From Apostichopus japonicus (Eukaryota; Echinodermata; Holothuroidea; Aspidochirotida; Stichopodidae): DNA of 64,000 bases. The stretch lies in the NCBI RefSeq assembly GCF_037975245.1, contig NC_092565.1, positions 16,907,999-16,971,998 of the forward strand, given 5' to 3'. The notes beneath the pieces are model-generated. The model was given only the letters and a program-made list of their open reading frames with translations, was not told where the DNA came from and did not search any database. The position numbers and the translations under genes were made by a program. This document shows positions 27,201 through 42,800 of this stretch, piece by piece. Numbering within the stretch: position 1 is the first letter of the stretch; each line of letters begins with the position of its first letter.

Positions 27201-30200
27201 CCACTGTATGGACTGAGATATTAGGCCGATTGACTAATACTTACAGCTCCCCATGTAGGCACGAGCTGTAAAAGATCGGCAAAAGACGTACGTCACCGGG
27301 GTTCGAACCACCGATGCAAAAGAGAGTCTCGCTCATCAGCTCGTACAGTGCGCCAAGCCATCGCGCCACTGTATGGACTGAGATATTTCGCCGATTAACT
27401 AATACTTACAGCTCCCCATGTAGGCACGAGCTGTAAAAGATCGGCAAAAGACGTACGTCACCGGGGTTCGAACCACCGATGCAAAAGAGAGTCTCGCTCA
27501 TCAGCTCGTACAGTTGGCCAAGCCATCGCGCCACTGTATGGACTGAGATATTTCGCCGATTAACTAATACTTACAACTCCCCATGTAGGCACGAGCTGTA
27601 AAAGATCGGCAAAAGACGTACGTCACCGGGGTTCGAACCACCGATGCAAAAGAGAGTCTCGTTCATCAGCTCGTACAGTGCGCCAAGCCATCGCGCCACT
27701 GTATGGACTGAGATATTAGGCCGATGAACTAATACTTACAGCTCCCCATGTAGGCACGAGCTGTAAAAGATCGGCAAAAGACGAACGTCAGCGGGGTTCG
27801 AACCACCGATGCAAAAGAGAGTCTCGCTCATCAGCTCGTACAGTGCGCCAAGCCATCGCGCCACTGTATGGACTGAGATATTAGGCCGATTAACTAATAC
27901 TTACAGCTCCCCATGGAGGCACGAGCTTTAAAAGATCGGCAAAAGACGAACGTCACCGGGGTTCGAACCACCGATGCAAAAGAGAGTCTCGCTCATCAGC
28001 TCGAACAGTGCGCCAAGCCATCGCGCCACTGTATGGACTGAGATATTAGGCCGATTAACTAATACTTACAGCTCCCAATGTAGGCACGAGCTGTAAAAGA
28101 TCGGCAAAAGACGTACGTCACCGGGGTTCGAACCACCGATGCAAAAGAGAGTCTCGCTCATCAGCTCGTACAGTGCGCCAAGCCATCGCGCCACTGTATG
28201 GACTGAGATATTAGGCCGATTAACTAATACTTACAGCTCCCCATGTAGGCACGAGCTGTAAAAGATCGGCAAAAGACGTACGTCACCGGGGTTCGAACCA
28301 CCGATGCAAAAGAGAGTCTCGTTCATCAGCTCGTACAGTGCGCCAAGCCATCGCGCCACTGTATGGACTGAGATATTAGGCCGATGAACTAATACTTACA
28401 GCTCCCCATGTAGGCACGAGCTGTAAAAGATCGGCAAAAGACGAACGTCAGCGGGGTTCGAACCACCGATGCAAAAGAGAGTCTCGCTCATCAGCTCGTA
28501 CAGTGCGCCAAGCCATCGCGCCACTGTATGGACTGAGATATTAGGCCGATTAACTAATACTTACAGCTCCCCATGGAGGCACGAGCTTTAAAAGATCGGC
28601 AAAAGACGAACGTCACCGGGGTTCGAACCACCGATGCAAAAGAGAGTCTCGCTCATCAGCTCGAACAGTGCGCCAAGCCATCGCGCCACTGTATGGACTG
28701 AGATATTAGGCCGATTAACTAATACTTACAGCTCCCCATGTAGGCACGAGCTGTAAAAGATCGGCAAAAGACGTACGTCACCGGGGTTCGAACCACCGAT
28801 GCAAAAGAGAGTCTCGCTCATCAGCTCGTACAGTGCGCCAAGCCATCGCGCCACTGTATGGACTGAGATATTAGGCCGATTAACTAATACTTACAGCTCC
28901 CCATGTAGGCACGAGCTGTAAAAGATCGGCAAAAGACGTACGTCACTGGGGTTCGAACCACCGATGCAAAAGAGAGTCTCGCTCGTCAGCTCGTACAGTG
29001 CGCCAAGCCATCGCGCCACTGTATGGACTGAGATATAAGGCCGATTAACTAATACTTACAGCTCCCCATGTAGGCACGAGCTGTAAAAGATCGGCAAAAG
29101 ACGTACGTCACCGGGGTTCGAACCACCGATGCAAAAGAGAGTCTCGCTCATCAGCTCGTACAGTGCGCCAAGCCATCGCGCCACTGTATGGACTGAGATA
29201 TTAGGCCGATTAACTAATACTTACAGCTCCCCATGTAGGCACGAGCTGTAAAAGATCGGCAAAAGACGAACGTCAGCGGGGTTCGAACCACCGATGCAAA
29301 AGAGAGTCTCGCTCATCAGCTCGTACAGTGCGCCAAGCCATCGCGACACTGTATGGACTGAGATATTAGGCCTATTGACTAATACTTACAGCTCCCCATG
29401 TAGGCACGAGCTGTAAAAGATCGGCAAAAGACGTACGTCACCGGGGTTCGAACCACGGATGCAAAAGAGAGTCTCGCTCATCAGCTCGTACAGTGCGCCA
29501 AGCCATCGCGCCACTGTATGGACTGAGATATTAGGCCGATTAACTAATACTTACAGCTCCCCATGTAGGCACGAGCTGTAAAAGATCGGCAAAAGACGTA
29601 CGTCACCGGGGTTCGAACCACCGATGCAAAAGAGAGTCTCGTTCATCAGCTCGTACAGTGCGCCAAGCCATCGCGCCACTGTATGGACTGAGATATTAGG
29701 CCGATTAACTAATACTTACAGCTCCCCATGTAGGCACGAGCTGTGAAGGATCGGCAAAAGACGTACGTCACCGGGGTTCGAACCACCGATGCAAAAGAGA
29801 GTCTCGTTCATCAGCTCGTACAGTGCGCCAAGCCATCGCGCCACTGTATGGACTGAGATATTAGGCCGATTAACTAATACTTACAGCTCCCCATGTAGGC
29901 ACGAGCTGTAAAAGATCGGCAAAAGACGTACGTCACCGGGGTTCGAACCACCGATGCAAAAGATAGTCTCGCTCATCAGCTCGTACAGTGCGCCAAGCCA
30001 TCGCGCCACTGTATGGACTGAGATATTAGGCCGATTAACTAATACTTACAGCTCCCCATGTAGGCACGAGCTGTAAAAGATCGGCAAAAGACGTACGTCA
30101 CCGGGGTTCGAACCACCGATGCAAAAGAGAGTCTCGCTCATCAGCTCGTACAGTGCGCCAAGCCATCGCGCCACTGTATGGACTGAGATATTTGGCCGAT

Positions 30201-33200
30201 TAACTAATACTTACAGCTCCCCATGTAGGCACGAGCTGTAAAAGATCGGCAAAAGACGTACGTCACCGGGGTTCGAACCACCGATGCAAAAGAGAGTCTC
30301 GCTCATCAGCTCGTACAGTGCGCCATGCCATCGCGCCACTGTATGGACTGAGATATTAGGCCGATTGACTAATACTTACAGCTCCCCATGTAGGCACGAG
30401 CTGTGAAGGATCGGCAAAAGACGTACGTCACCGGGGTTCGAACCACCGATGCAAAAGAGAATCTCGCTCATCAGCTCGTACAGTGCGCCAAGCCATCGCG
30501 CCACTGTATGGACTGAGATATTTCGCCGATTAACTAATACTTACAGCTCCCCATGTAGGCACGAGCTGTAAAAGATCGGCAAAAGACGTACGTCACCGGG
30601 GTTCGAACCACCGATGCAAAAGAGAGTCTCGCTCATCAGCTCGTACAGTGGGCCAAGCCATCGCGCCACTGTATGGACTGAGATATTTCGCCGATTAACT
30701 AATACTTACAGCTCCCCATGTAGGCACGAGCTGTAAAAGATCGGCAAAAGACGTACGTCACCGGGGTTCGAACCACCGATGCAAAAGAGAGTCTCGTTCA
30801 TCAGCTCGTACAGTGCGCCAAGCCATCGCGCCACTGTATGGACTGAGATATTAGGCCGATTAACTAATACTTACAGCTCCCCATGTAGGCACGAGCTGTA
30901 AAAGATCGGCAAAAGACGAACGTCAGCGGGGTTCGAACCACCGATGCAAAAGAGAGTCTCGCTCATCAGCTCGTACAGTGCGCCAAGCCATCGCGCCACT
31001 GTATGGACTGAGATATTAGGCCGATTAACTAATACTTACAGCTCCCCATGGAGGCACGAGCTTTAAAAGATCGGCAAAAGACGAACGTCACCGGGGTTCG
31101 AACCACCGATGCAAAAGAGAGTCTCGCTCATCAGCTCGAACAGTGCGCCAAGCCATCGCGCCACTGTATGGACTGAGATATTAGGCCGATTAACTAATAC
31201 TTACAGCTCCCCATGTAGGCACGAGCTGTAAAAGATCGGCAAAAGACGTACGTCACCGGGGTTCGAACCACCGATGCAAAAGAGAGTCTCGCTCATCAGC
31301 TCGTACAGTGCGCCAAGCCATCGCGCCACTGTATGGACTGAGATATTAGGCCGATTAACTAATACTTACAGCTCCCCATGTAGGCACGAGCTGTAAAAGA
31401 TCGGCAAAAGACGTACGTCACTGGGGTTCGAACCACCGATGCAAAAGAGAGTCTCGCTCATCAGCTCGTACAGTGCGCCAAGCCATCGCGCCACTGTATG
31501 GACTGAGATATAAGGCCGATTAACTAATACTTACAGCTCCCCATGTAGGCACGAGCTGTAAAAGATCGGCAAAAGACGTACGTCACCGGTGTTCGAACCA
31601 CCGATGCAAAAGAGAGTCTCGCTCATCAGCTCGTACAGTGCGCCAAGCCATCGCGCCACTGTATGAACTGAGATATTTCGCCGATTAACTAATACTTACA
31701 GCTCCCCATGTAGGCACGAGCTGTAAAAGATCGGCAAAAGACGAACGTCAGCGGGGTTCGAACCACCGATGCAAAAGAGAGTCTCGCTCATCAGCTCGTA
31801 CAGTGCGCCAAGCCATCGCGCCACTGTATGGACTGAGATATTAGGCCGATTAACTAATACTTACAGCTCCCCATGTAGGCACGAGCTGTAAAAGATCGGC
31901 AAAAGACGAACGTCAGCGGGGTTCGAACCACCGATGCAAAAGAGAGTCTCGCTCATCAGCTCGTACAGTGCGCCAAGCCATCGCGCCACTGTATGGACTG
32001 AGATATTAGGCCGATTAACTAATACTTACAGCTCCCCATGGAGGCACGAGCTTTAAAAGATCGGCAAAAGACGAACGTCACCGGGGTTCGAACCACCGAT
32101 GCAAAAGAGAGTCTCGCTCATCAGCTCGAACAGTGCGCCAAGCCATCGCGCCACTGTATGGACTGAGATATTAGGCCGATTAACTAATACTTACAGCTCC
32201 CCATGTAGGCACGAGCTGTAAAAGATCGGCAAAAGACGTACGTCACCGGGGTTCGAACCACCGATGCAAAAGAGAGTCTCGCTCATCAGCTCGTACAGTG
32301 CGCCAAGCCATCGCGCCACTGTATGGACTGAGATATTAGGCCGATTAACTAATACTTACAGCTCCCCATGTAGGCACGAGCTGTAAAAGATCGGCAAAAG
32401 ACGTACGTCACTGGGGTTCGAACCACCGATGCAAAAGAGAGTCTCGCTCGTCAGCTCGTACAGTGCGCCAAGCCATCGCGCCACTGTATGGACTGAGATA
32501 TAAGGCCGATTAACTAATACTTACAGCTCCCCATGTAGGCACGAGCTGTAAAAGATCGGCAAAAGACGTACGTCACCGGGGTTCGAACCACCGATGCAAA
32601 AGAGAGTCTCGCTCATCAGCTCGTACAGTGCGCCAAGCCATCGCGCCACTGTATGGACTGAGATATTAGGCCGATTAACTAATACTTACAGCTCCCCATG
32701 TAGGCACGAGCTGTAAAAGATCGGCAAAAGACGAACGTCAGCGGGGTTCGAACCACCGATGCAAAAGAGAGTCTCGCTCATCAGCTCGTACAGTGCGCCA
32801 AGCCATCGCGACACTGTATGGACTGAGATATTAGGCCTATTGACTAATACTTACAGCTCCCCATGTAGGCACGAGCTGTAAAAGATCGGCAAAAGACGTA
32901 CGTCACCGGGGTTCGAACCACGGATGCAAAAGAGAGTCTCGCTCATCAGCTCGTACAGTGCGCCAAGCCATCGCGCCACTGTATGGACTGAGATATTAGG
33001 CCGATTAACTAATACTTACAGCTCCCCATGTAGGCACGAGCTGTAAAAGATCGGCAAAAGACGTACGTCACCGGGGTTCGAACCACCGATGCAAAAGAGA
33101 GTCTCGTTCATCAGCTCGTACAGTGCGCCAAGCCATCGCGCCACTGTATGGACTGAGATATTAGGCCGATTAACTAATACTTACAGCTCCCCATGTAGGC

Positions 33201-36200
33201 ACGAGCTGTGAAGGATCGGCAAAAGACGTACGTCACCGGGGTTCGAACCACCGATGCAAAAGAGAGTCTCGCTCATCAGCTCGTACAGTGCGCCAAGCCA
33301 TCGCGCCACTGTATGGACTGAGATATTAGGCCGATTAACTAATACTTACAGCTCCCCATGTAGGCACGAGCTGTAAAAGATCGGCAAAAGACGTACGTCA
33401 CCGGGGTTCGAACCACCGATGCAAAAGATAGTCTCGCTCATCAGCTCGTACAGTGCGCCAAGCCATCGCGCCACTGTATGGACTGAGATATTAGGCCGAT
33501 TAACTAATACTTACAGCTCCCCATGTAGGCACGAGCTGTAAAAGATCGGCAAAAGACGTACGTCACCGGGGTTCGAACCACCGATGCAAAAGAGAGTCTC
33601 GCTCATCAGCTCGTACAGTGCGCCAAGCCATCGCGCCACTGTATGGACTGAGATATTTTGCCGATTAACTAATACTTCTAGCTCCCCATGTAGGCACGAG
33701 CTGTAAAAGATCGGCAAAAGACGTACGTCACCGGGGTTCGAACCACCGATGCAAAAGAGAGTCTCGCTCATCAGCTCGTACAGTGCGCCATGCCATCGCG
33801 CCACTGTATGGACTGAGATATTAGGCCGATTGACTAATACTTACAGCTCCCCATGTAGGCACGAGCTGTGAAGGATCGGCAAAAGACGTACGTCACCGGG
33901 GTTCGAACCACCGATGCAAAAGAGAATCTCGCTCATCAGCTCGTACAGTGCGCCAAGCCATCGCGCCACTGTATGGACTGAGATATTTCGCCGATTAACT
34001 AATACTTACAGCTCCCCATGTAGGCACGAGCTGTAAAAGATCGGCAAAAGACGTACGTCACCGGGGTTCGAACCACCGATGCAAAAGAGAGTCTCGCTCA
34101 TCAGCTCGTACAGTGGGCCAAGCCATCGCGCCACTGTATGGACTGAGATATTTCGCCGATTAACTAATACTTACAGCTCCCCATGTAGGCACGAGCTGTA
34201 AAAGATCGGCAAAAGACGTACGTCACCGGGGTTCGAACCACCGATGCAAAAGAGAGTCTCGTTCATCAGCTCGTACAGTGCGCCAAGCCATCGCGCCACT
34301 GTATGGACTGAGATATTAGGCCGATTAACTAATACTTACAGCTCCCCATGTAGGCACGAGCTGTAAAAGATCGGCAAAAGACGAACGTCAGCGGGGTTCG
34401 AACCACCGATGCAAAAGAGAGTCTCGCTCATCAGCTCGTACAGTGCGCCAAGCCATCGCGCCACTGTATGGACTGAGATATTAGGCCGATTAACTAATAC
34501 TTACAGCTCCCCATGGAGGCACGAGCTTTAAAAGATCGGCAAAAGACGAACGTCACCGGGGTTCGAACCACCGATGCAAAAGAGAGTCTCGCTCATCAGC
34601 TCGAACAGTGCGCCAAGCCATCGCGCCACTGTATGGACTGAGATATTAGGCCGATTAACTAATACTTACAGCTCCCCATGTAGGCACGAGCTGTAAAAGA
34701 TCGGCAAAAGACGTACGTCACCGGGGTTCGAACCACCGATGCAAAAGAGAGTCTCGCTCATCAGCTCGTACAGTGCGCCAAGCCATCGCGCCACTGTATG
34801 GACTGAGATATTAGGCCGATTAACTAATACTTACAGCTCCCCATGTAGGCACGAGCTGTAAAAGATCGGCAAAAGACGTACGTCACTGGGGTTCGAACCA
34901 CCGATGCAAAAGAGAGTCTCGCTCATCAGCTCGTACAGTGCGCCAAGCCATCGCGCCACTGTATGGACTGAGATATAAGGCCGATTAACTAATACTTACA
35001 GCTCCCCATGTAGGCACGAGCTGTAAAAGATCGGCAAAAGACGTACGTCACCGGTGTTCGAACCACCGATGCAAAAGAGAGTCTCGCTCATCAGCTCGTA
35101 CAGTGCGCCAAGCCATCGCGCCACTGTATGGACTGAGATATTTCGCCGATTAACTAATACTTACAGCTCCCCATGTAGGCACGAGCTGTAAAAGATCGGC
35201 AAAAGACGTACGTCACCGGGGTTCGAACCACCGATGCAAAAGAGAGTCTCGCTCATCAGCTCGTACAGTGGGCCAAGCCATCGCGCCACTGTATGGACTG
35301 AGATATTTCGCCGATTAACTAATACTTACAGCTCCCCATGTAGGCACGAGCTGTAAAAGATCGGCAAAAGACGTACGTCACCGGGGTTCGAACCACCGAT
35401 GCAAAAGAGAGTCTCGTTCATCAGCTCGTACAGTGCGCCAAGCCATCGCGCCACTGTATGGACTGAGATATTAGGCCGATTAACTAATACTTACAGCTCC
35501 CCATGTAGGCACGAGCTGTAAAAGATCGGCAAAAGACGAACGTCAGCGGGGTTCGAACCACCGATGCAAAAGAGAGTCTCGCTCATCAGCTCGTACAGTG
35601 CGCCAAGCCATCGCGCCACTGTATGGACTGAGATATTAGGCCGATTAACTAATACTTACAGCTCCCCATGGAGGCACGAGCTTTAAAAGATCGGCAAAAG
35701 ACGAACGTCACCGGGGTTCGAACCACGGATGCAAAAGAGAGTCTCGCTCATCAGCTCGAACAGTGCGCCAAGCCATCGCGCCACTGTATGGACTGAGATA
35801 TTAGGCCGATTAACTAATACTTACAGCTCCCCATGTAGGCACGAGCTGTAAAAGATCGGCAAAAGACGTACGTCACCGGGGTTCGAACCACCGATGCAAA
35901 AGAGAGTCTCGCTCATCAGCTCGTACAGTGCGCCAAGCCATCGCGCCACTGTATGGACTGAGATATTAGGCCGATTAACTAATACTTACAGCTCCCCATG
36001 TAGGCACGAGCTGTAAAAGATCGGCAAAAGACGTACGTCACCGGGGTTCGAACCACCGATGCAAAAGAGAGTCTCGCTCATCAGCTCGTACAGTGCGCCA
36101 AGCCATCGCGCCACTGTATGGACTGAGATATAAGGCCGATTAACTAATACTTACAGCTCCCCATGTAGGCACGAGCTGTAAAAGATCGGCAAAAGACGTA

Positions 36201-36300
36201 CGTCACCGGTGTTCGAACCACCGATGCGAAAGAGAGTCTCGCTCATCAGCTCGTACAGTGCGCCAAGCCATCGCGCCACTGTATGGACTGAGATATTAGG
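24249..36300. repeat. Large higher-order repeat region, 13- and 15-unit blocks
   Basis: CATGGAGGCACGAGCTTT, a double variant that breaks inverted repeat 1, has GAGGC at 25,771, 27,916, 28,576, 31,051, 32,041, 34,516 and 35,671. The spacings are 2,145, 660, 2,475, 990, 2,475 and 1,155 bp, all exact multiples of 165 (13, 4, 15, 6, 15, 7). CAGTTGGCCA at 25,366 and 27,511 repeats the 13-unit spacing. CAGTGGGCCA at 30,646, 34,111 and 35,266 gives 21 and 7 units. Indels are nearly absent, so this looks like the most recently amplified part of the array. Confidence 0.85.
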
Positions 36301-36820
36301 CCGATTAACTAATACTTACAGCTCCCCATGTAGGCACGAGCTGTAAAAGATCGGCAAAAGACGTACGTTACCGGGGTTCGAACCACCGATGCAAAAGAGA
36401 GTCTCGCTCATCAGCTCGTACAGTGCGCCAAGCCATCGCGACACTGTATGGACTGAGATATTAGGCCTATTGACTAATACTTACAGCTCCCCATGTAGGC
36501 ACGAGCTGTAAAAGATCGGGAAAAGACGTACGTCACCGGGGTTCGAACCACGGATGCAAAAGAGAGTCTCGCTCATCAGCTCGTACAGTGCGCCAAGCCA
36601 TCGCGCCACTGTATGGACTGAGATATTAGGCCGATTAACTAATACTTACAGCTCCCCATGTAGGCACGAGCTGTAAAAGATCGGCAAAAGACGTACGTCA
36701 CCGGGGTTCGAACCACCGATGCAAAATAGAGTCTCGCTCATCAGCTCGTACAGTGCGCCAAGCCATCGCGCCACTGTATGGACTGAGATATTAGGCCGAT
36801 TGACTAATACTTACAGCTCC

Positions 36821-39800
36821 TTATGTAGGCACGAGCTGTGAAAGATCGGCAAAAGACGTACGTCACCGGGGTTCGAACCAATGATGCAAAAGAGAGTCTC
36901 GCTCATCAGCTCGTACAGTGCGCCAAGCCATCGCGCCACTGTATGGATTGAGATATTAGGCCGATTAACTAATACTTACAGCTCCCCATGCAGGCACGAG
37001 CTGTAAAAGATCGGCAAAAGACGTACGTCACCGGGGTTCGAACCACCGATGCAAAAGAGAGTCTCGCTCATCAGCTCGTACAGTGCGCCAAGCCATCGCG
37101 CCACTGTATGGACTGAGATATAAGGCCGATTAACTAATACTTACAGCTCCCCATGTAGGCACGAGCTGTAAAAGATCGGCAAAAGACGTACGTCACCGGG
37201 GTTCGAACCACCGATGCAAAAGAGAGTCTCGCTCATCAGCTCGTACAGTGCGCCAAGCCATCGCGCCACTGTATGGACTGAGATATAAGGCCGATTAACT
37301 AATACTTACAGCTCCCCATGTAGGCACGAGCTGTAAAAGATCGGCAAAAGACGTACGTCACCGGGGTTCGAACCACCGATGCAAAAGAGAGTCTCGCTCA
37401 TCAGCTCGTACAGTGCGCCAAGCCATCGCGCCACTGTATGGACTGAGATATTAGGCCGATTAACTAATACTTACAGCTCCCCATGTAGGCACGAGCTGTA
37501 AAAGATCGGCAAAAGACGTACGTCACCGGGGTTCGAACCACCGATGCAAAAGAGAGTCTCGCTCATCAGCTCGTACAGTGCGCCAAGCCATCGCGCCACT
37601 GTATGGACTGAGATATTAGGCCGATTAACTAATACTTACAGCTCCCCATGTAGGCACGAGCTGTAAAAGATCGGCAAAAGACGTACGTCAGCGGGGTTCG
37701 AACCACCGATGCAAAAGAGAGTCTCGCTCATCAGCTCGTACAGTGCGCCAAGCCATCGCGCCACTGTATGGACTGAGATATTAGGCCTATTGACTAATAC
37801 TTACAGCTCCCCATGTATGCTCGAGCTGTAAAAGATCGGCAAAAGACGTACGTCACCGGGGTTCGAACCACGGATGCAAAAGAGAGTCTCGCTCATCAGC
37901 TCGTACAGTGCGCCAAGCCATCGCGCCACTGTATGGACTGAGATATTAGGCCGATTAACTAATACTTACAGCTCCCCATGTAGGCACGAGCTGTAAAAGA
38001 TCGGCAAAAGACGTACGTCACCGGGGTTCGAACCACCGATGCAAAATAGAGTCTCGCTCATCAGCTCGTACAGTGCGCCAAGCCATCGCGCCACTGTATG
38101 GACTGAGATATAAGGCCGATTGACTAATACTTACAGCTCCTTATGTAGGCACGAGCTGTGAAAGATCGGCAAAAGACGTACGTCACCGGGGTTCGAACCA
38201 CCGATGCAAAAGAGAGTCTTGCTCATCAGCTCGTACAGTGCGCCAAGCCATCGCGCCACTGTATGGACTGAGATATTAGGCCGATTAACTAATACTTACA
38301 GCTCCCCATGCAGGCACGAGCTGTAAAAGATCGGCAAAAGACGTACGTCACCGGGGTTCGAACCACCGATGCAAAAGAGAGTCTCGCTCATCAGCTCGTA
38401 CAGTGCGCCAAGCCATCGCGCCACTGTATGGACTGAGATATAAGGCCGATTAAATAATACTTACAGCTCCCCATGTAGGCACGAGCTGTAAAAGATCGGC
38501 AAAAGACGTACGTCACCGGGGTTCGAACCACCGATGCAAAAGAGAGTCTCGCTCATCAGCTCGTACAGTGCGCCAAGCCATCGCGCCACTGTATGGACTG
38601 AGATATTAGGCCGATTGACTAATACTTACAGCTCCCCATGTAGGCACGAGCTGTAAAAGATCGGCAAAAGACGTACGTCACCGGGGTTCGAACCACCGAT
38701 GCAAAAGAGAGTCTCGTTCATCAGCTCGTACAGTGCGCCATGCCATCGCGCCACTGTATGGACTGAGATATTAGGCCGATTAACTAATACTTACAGCTCC
38801 CCATGTAGGCACGAGCTGTAAAAGATCGGCAAAAGACGTACGTCAGCGGGGTTCGAACCACCGATGCAAAAGAGAGTCTCGCTCATCAGCTCGTACAGTG
38901 CGCCAAGCCATCGCGCCACTGTATGGACTGAGATATTAGGCCTATTGACTAATACTTACAGCTCCCCATGTATGCTCGAGCTGTAAAAGATCGGCAAAAG
39001 ACGTACGTCACCGGGGTTCGAACCACGGATGCAAAAGAGAGTCTCGCTCATCAGCTCGTACAGTGCGCCAAGCCATCGCGCCACTGTATGGACTGAGATA
39101 TTAGGCCGATTAACTAATACTTACAGCTCCCCATGTAGGCACGAGCTGTAAAAGATCGGCAAAAGACGTACGTCACCGGGGTTCGAACCACCGATGCAAA
39201 ATAGAGTCTCGCTCATCAGCTCGTACAGTGCGCCAAGCCATCGCGCCACTGTATGGACTGAGATATAAGGCCGATTGACTAATACTTACAGCTCCTTATG
39301 TAGGCACGAGCTGTGAAAGATCGGCAAAAGACGTACGTCACCGGGGTTCGAACCACCGATGCAAAAGAGAGTCTTGCTCATCAGCTCGTACAGTGCGCCA
39401 AGCCATCGCGCCACTGTATGGACTGAGATATTAGGCCGATTAACTAATACTTACAGCTCCCCATGCAGGCACGAGCTGTAAAAGATCGGCAAAAGACGTA
39501 CGTCACCGGGGTTCGAACCACCGATGCAAAAGAGAGTCTCGCTCATCAGCTCGTACAGTGCGCCAAGCCATCGCGCCACTGTATGGACTGAGATATAAGG
39601 CCGATTAAATAATACTTACAGCTCCCCATGTAGGCACGAGCTGTAAAAGATCGGCAAAAGACGTACGTCACCGGGGTTCGAACCACCGATGCAAAAGAGA
39701 GTCTCGCTCATCAGCTCGTACAGTGCGCCAAGCCATCGCGCCACTGTATGGACTGAGATATTAGGCCGATTGACTAATACTTACAGCTCCCCATGTAGGC

Positions 39801-42800
39801 ACGAGCTGTAAAAGATCGGCAAAAGACGTACGTCACCGGGGTTCGAACCACCGATGCAAAAGAGAGTCTCGTTCATCAGCTCGTACAGTGCGCCATGCCA
39901 TCGCGCCACTGTATGGACTGAGATATTAGGCCGATTAACTAATACTTACAGCTCCCCATGTAGGCACGAGCTGTAAAAGATCGGCAAAAGACGTACGTCA
40001 CCGGGGTTCGAACCACCGATGCAAAAGAGAGTCTCGCTCATCAGCTCGTACAGTGCGCCATGCCATCGCGCCACTGTATGGACTGAGACTTTAGGCCGAT
40101 TAACTAATACTTACAGCTCCCCATGTAGGCACGAGCTGTAAAAGATCGGCAAAAGACGTACGTCAACGGGGTTCGAACCACCGATGCAAAAGAGAGTCTC
40201 GCTCATCAGCTCGTACAGTGCGCCAAGCCATCGCGCCACTGTATGGACTGAGATATTAGGCCGATTAACTAATACTTACAGCTCCCCATGTAGGCACGAG
40301 CTGTAAAAGATCGGCAAAAGACGTACGTCACCGGGGTTCGAACCACCGATGCAAAAGAGAGTCTCGCTCATCAGCTCGTACAGTGCGCCAAGCCATCGCG
40401 CCACTGTATGGACTGAGATATTAGGCCGATTACCTAATACTTACAGCTCCCCATGTAGGCACGAGCTGTAAAAGATCGGCAAAAGACGTACGTCACCAGG
40501 GTTCGAACCACCGATGCAAAAGAGAGTCTCGCTCATCAGCTCGTACAGTGCGCCATGCCATCGCGCCACTGTATGGACTGAGATATTAGGCCGATTGACT
40601 AATACTTACAGCTTCCCATGTAGGCACGAGCTGTAAAAGATCGGCAAAAGACGAACGTCAACGGGGTTCGAACCACCGATGCAAAAGAGAGTCTCGCTCA
40701 TCAGCTCGAACAGTGCGCCAAGCCATCGCGCCACTGTATGGACTGAGATATTAGGCCGATTAACTAATACTTACAGCTCCCCATGTAGGCACGAGCTGTA
40801 AAAGATCGGCAAAAGACGTACGTCACCGGGGTTCGAACCACCGATGCAAAAGAGAGTCTCGCTCATCAGCTCGTACAGTGCGCCAAGCCATCGCGCCACT
40901 GTATGGACTGAGATATTAGGCCGATTAACTAATACTTACAGCTCCCCATGTAGGCACGAGCTGTAAAAGATCGGCAAAAGACGTACGTCAGCGGGGTTCG
41001 AACCACCGATGCAAAAGAGAGTCTCGCTCATCAGCTCGTACAGTGCGCCAAGCCATCGCGCCACTGTATGGACTGAGATATTAGGCCTATTGACTAATAC
41101 TTACAGCTCCCCATGTAGGCACGAGCTGTAAAAGATCGGCAAAAGACGTACGTCACCGGGGTTCGAACCACCGATGCAAAAGAGAGTCTCGCTCATCAGC
41201 TCGTACAGTGCGCCAAGCCATCGCGCCACTGTATGGACTGAGATATTAGGCCGATTAACTAATACTTACAGCTCCCCATGTAGGCACGAGCTGTAAAAGA
41301 TCGGCAAAAGACGTACGTCAGCGGGGTTCGAACCACCGATGCAAAAGAGAGTCTCGCTCATCAGCTCGTACAGTGCGCCAAGCCATCGCGCCACTGTATG
41401 GACTGAGATATTAGGCCTATTGACTAATACTTACAGCTCCCCATGTAGGCACGAGCTGTAAAAGATCGGCAAAAGACGTACGTCACCGGGGTTCGAACCA
41501 CGGATGCAAAAGAGAGTCTCGCTCATCAGCTCGTACAGTGCGCCAAGCCATCGCGCCACTGTATGGACTGAGATATTAGGCCGATTAACTAATACTTACA
41601 GCTCCCCATGTAGGCACGAGCTGTAAAAGATCGGCAAAAGACGTACGTCAGCGGGGTTCGAACCACCGATGCAAAAGAGAGTCTCGCTCATCAGCTCGTA
41701 CAGTGCGCCAAGCCATCGCGCCACTGTATGGACTGAGATATTAGGCCTATTGACTAATACTTACAGCTCCCCATGTAGGCACGAGCTGTAAAAGATCGGC
41801 AAAAGACGTACGTCACCGGGGTTCGAACCACGGATGCAAAAGAGAGTCTCGCTCATCAGCTCGTACAGTGCGCCAAGCCATCGCGCCACTGTATGGACTG
41901 AGATATTAGGCCGATTAACTAATACTTACAGCTCCCCATGTAGGCACGAGCTGTAAAAGATCGGCAAAAGACGTACGTCACCGGGGTTCGAACCACCGAT
42001 GCAAAATAGAGTCTCGCTCATCAGCTCGTACAGTGCGCCAAGCCATCGCGCCACTGTATGGACTGAGATATAAGGCCGATTGACTAATACTTACAGCTCC
42101 TTATGTAGGCACGAGCTGTGAAAGATCGGCAAAAGACGTACGTCACCGGGGTTCGAACCACCGATGCAAAAGAGAGTCTCGCTCATCAGCTCGTACAGTG
42201 CGCCAAGCCATCGCGCCACTGTATGGACTGAGATATTAGGCCGATTAACTAATACTTACAGCTCCCCATGCAGGCACGAGCTGTAAAAGATCGGCAAAAG
42301 ACGTACGTCACCGGGGTTCGAACCACCGATGCAAAAGAGAGTCTCGCTCATCAGCTCGTACAGTGCGCCAAGCCATCGCGCCACTGTATGGACTGAGATA
42401 TTAGGCCGATTGACTAATACTTACAGCTCCCCATGTAGGCACGAGCTGTAAAAGATCGGCAAAAGACGTACGTCACCGGGGTTCGAACCACCGATGCAAA
42501 AGAGAGTCTCGTTCATCAGCTCGTACAGTGCGCCATGCCATCGCGCCACTGTATGGACTGAGATATAAGGCCGATTAAGTAATACTTACAGCTCCCCATG
42601 TAGGCACGATCTGTAAAAGATCGGCAAAAGACGTACGTCACCGGGGTTCGAACCACCGATGCAAAAGAGAGTCTCGTTCATCAGCTCGTACAGTGCGCCA
42701 TGCCATCGCGCCACTGTATGGACTGAGATATTAGGCCGATTAACTAATACTTACAGCTCCCCATGTAGGCACGAGCTGTAAAAGATCGGCAAAAGACGTA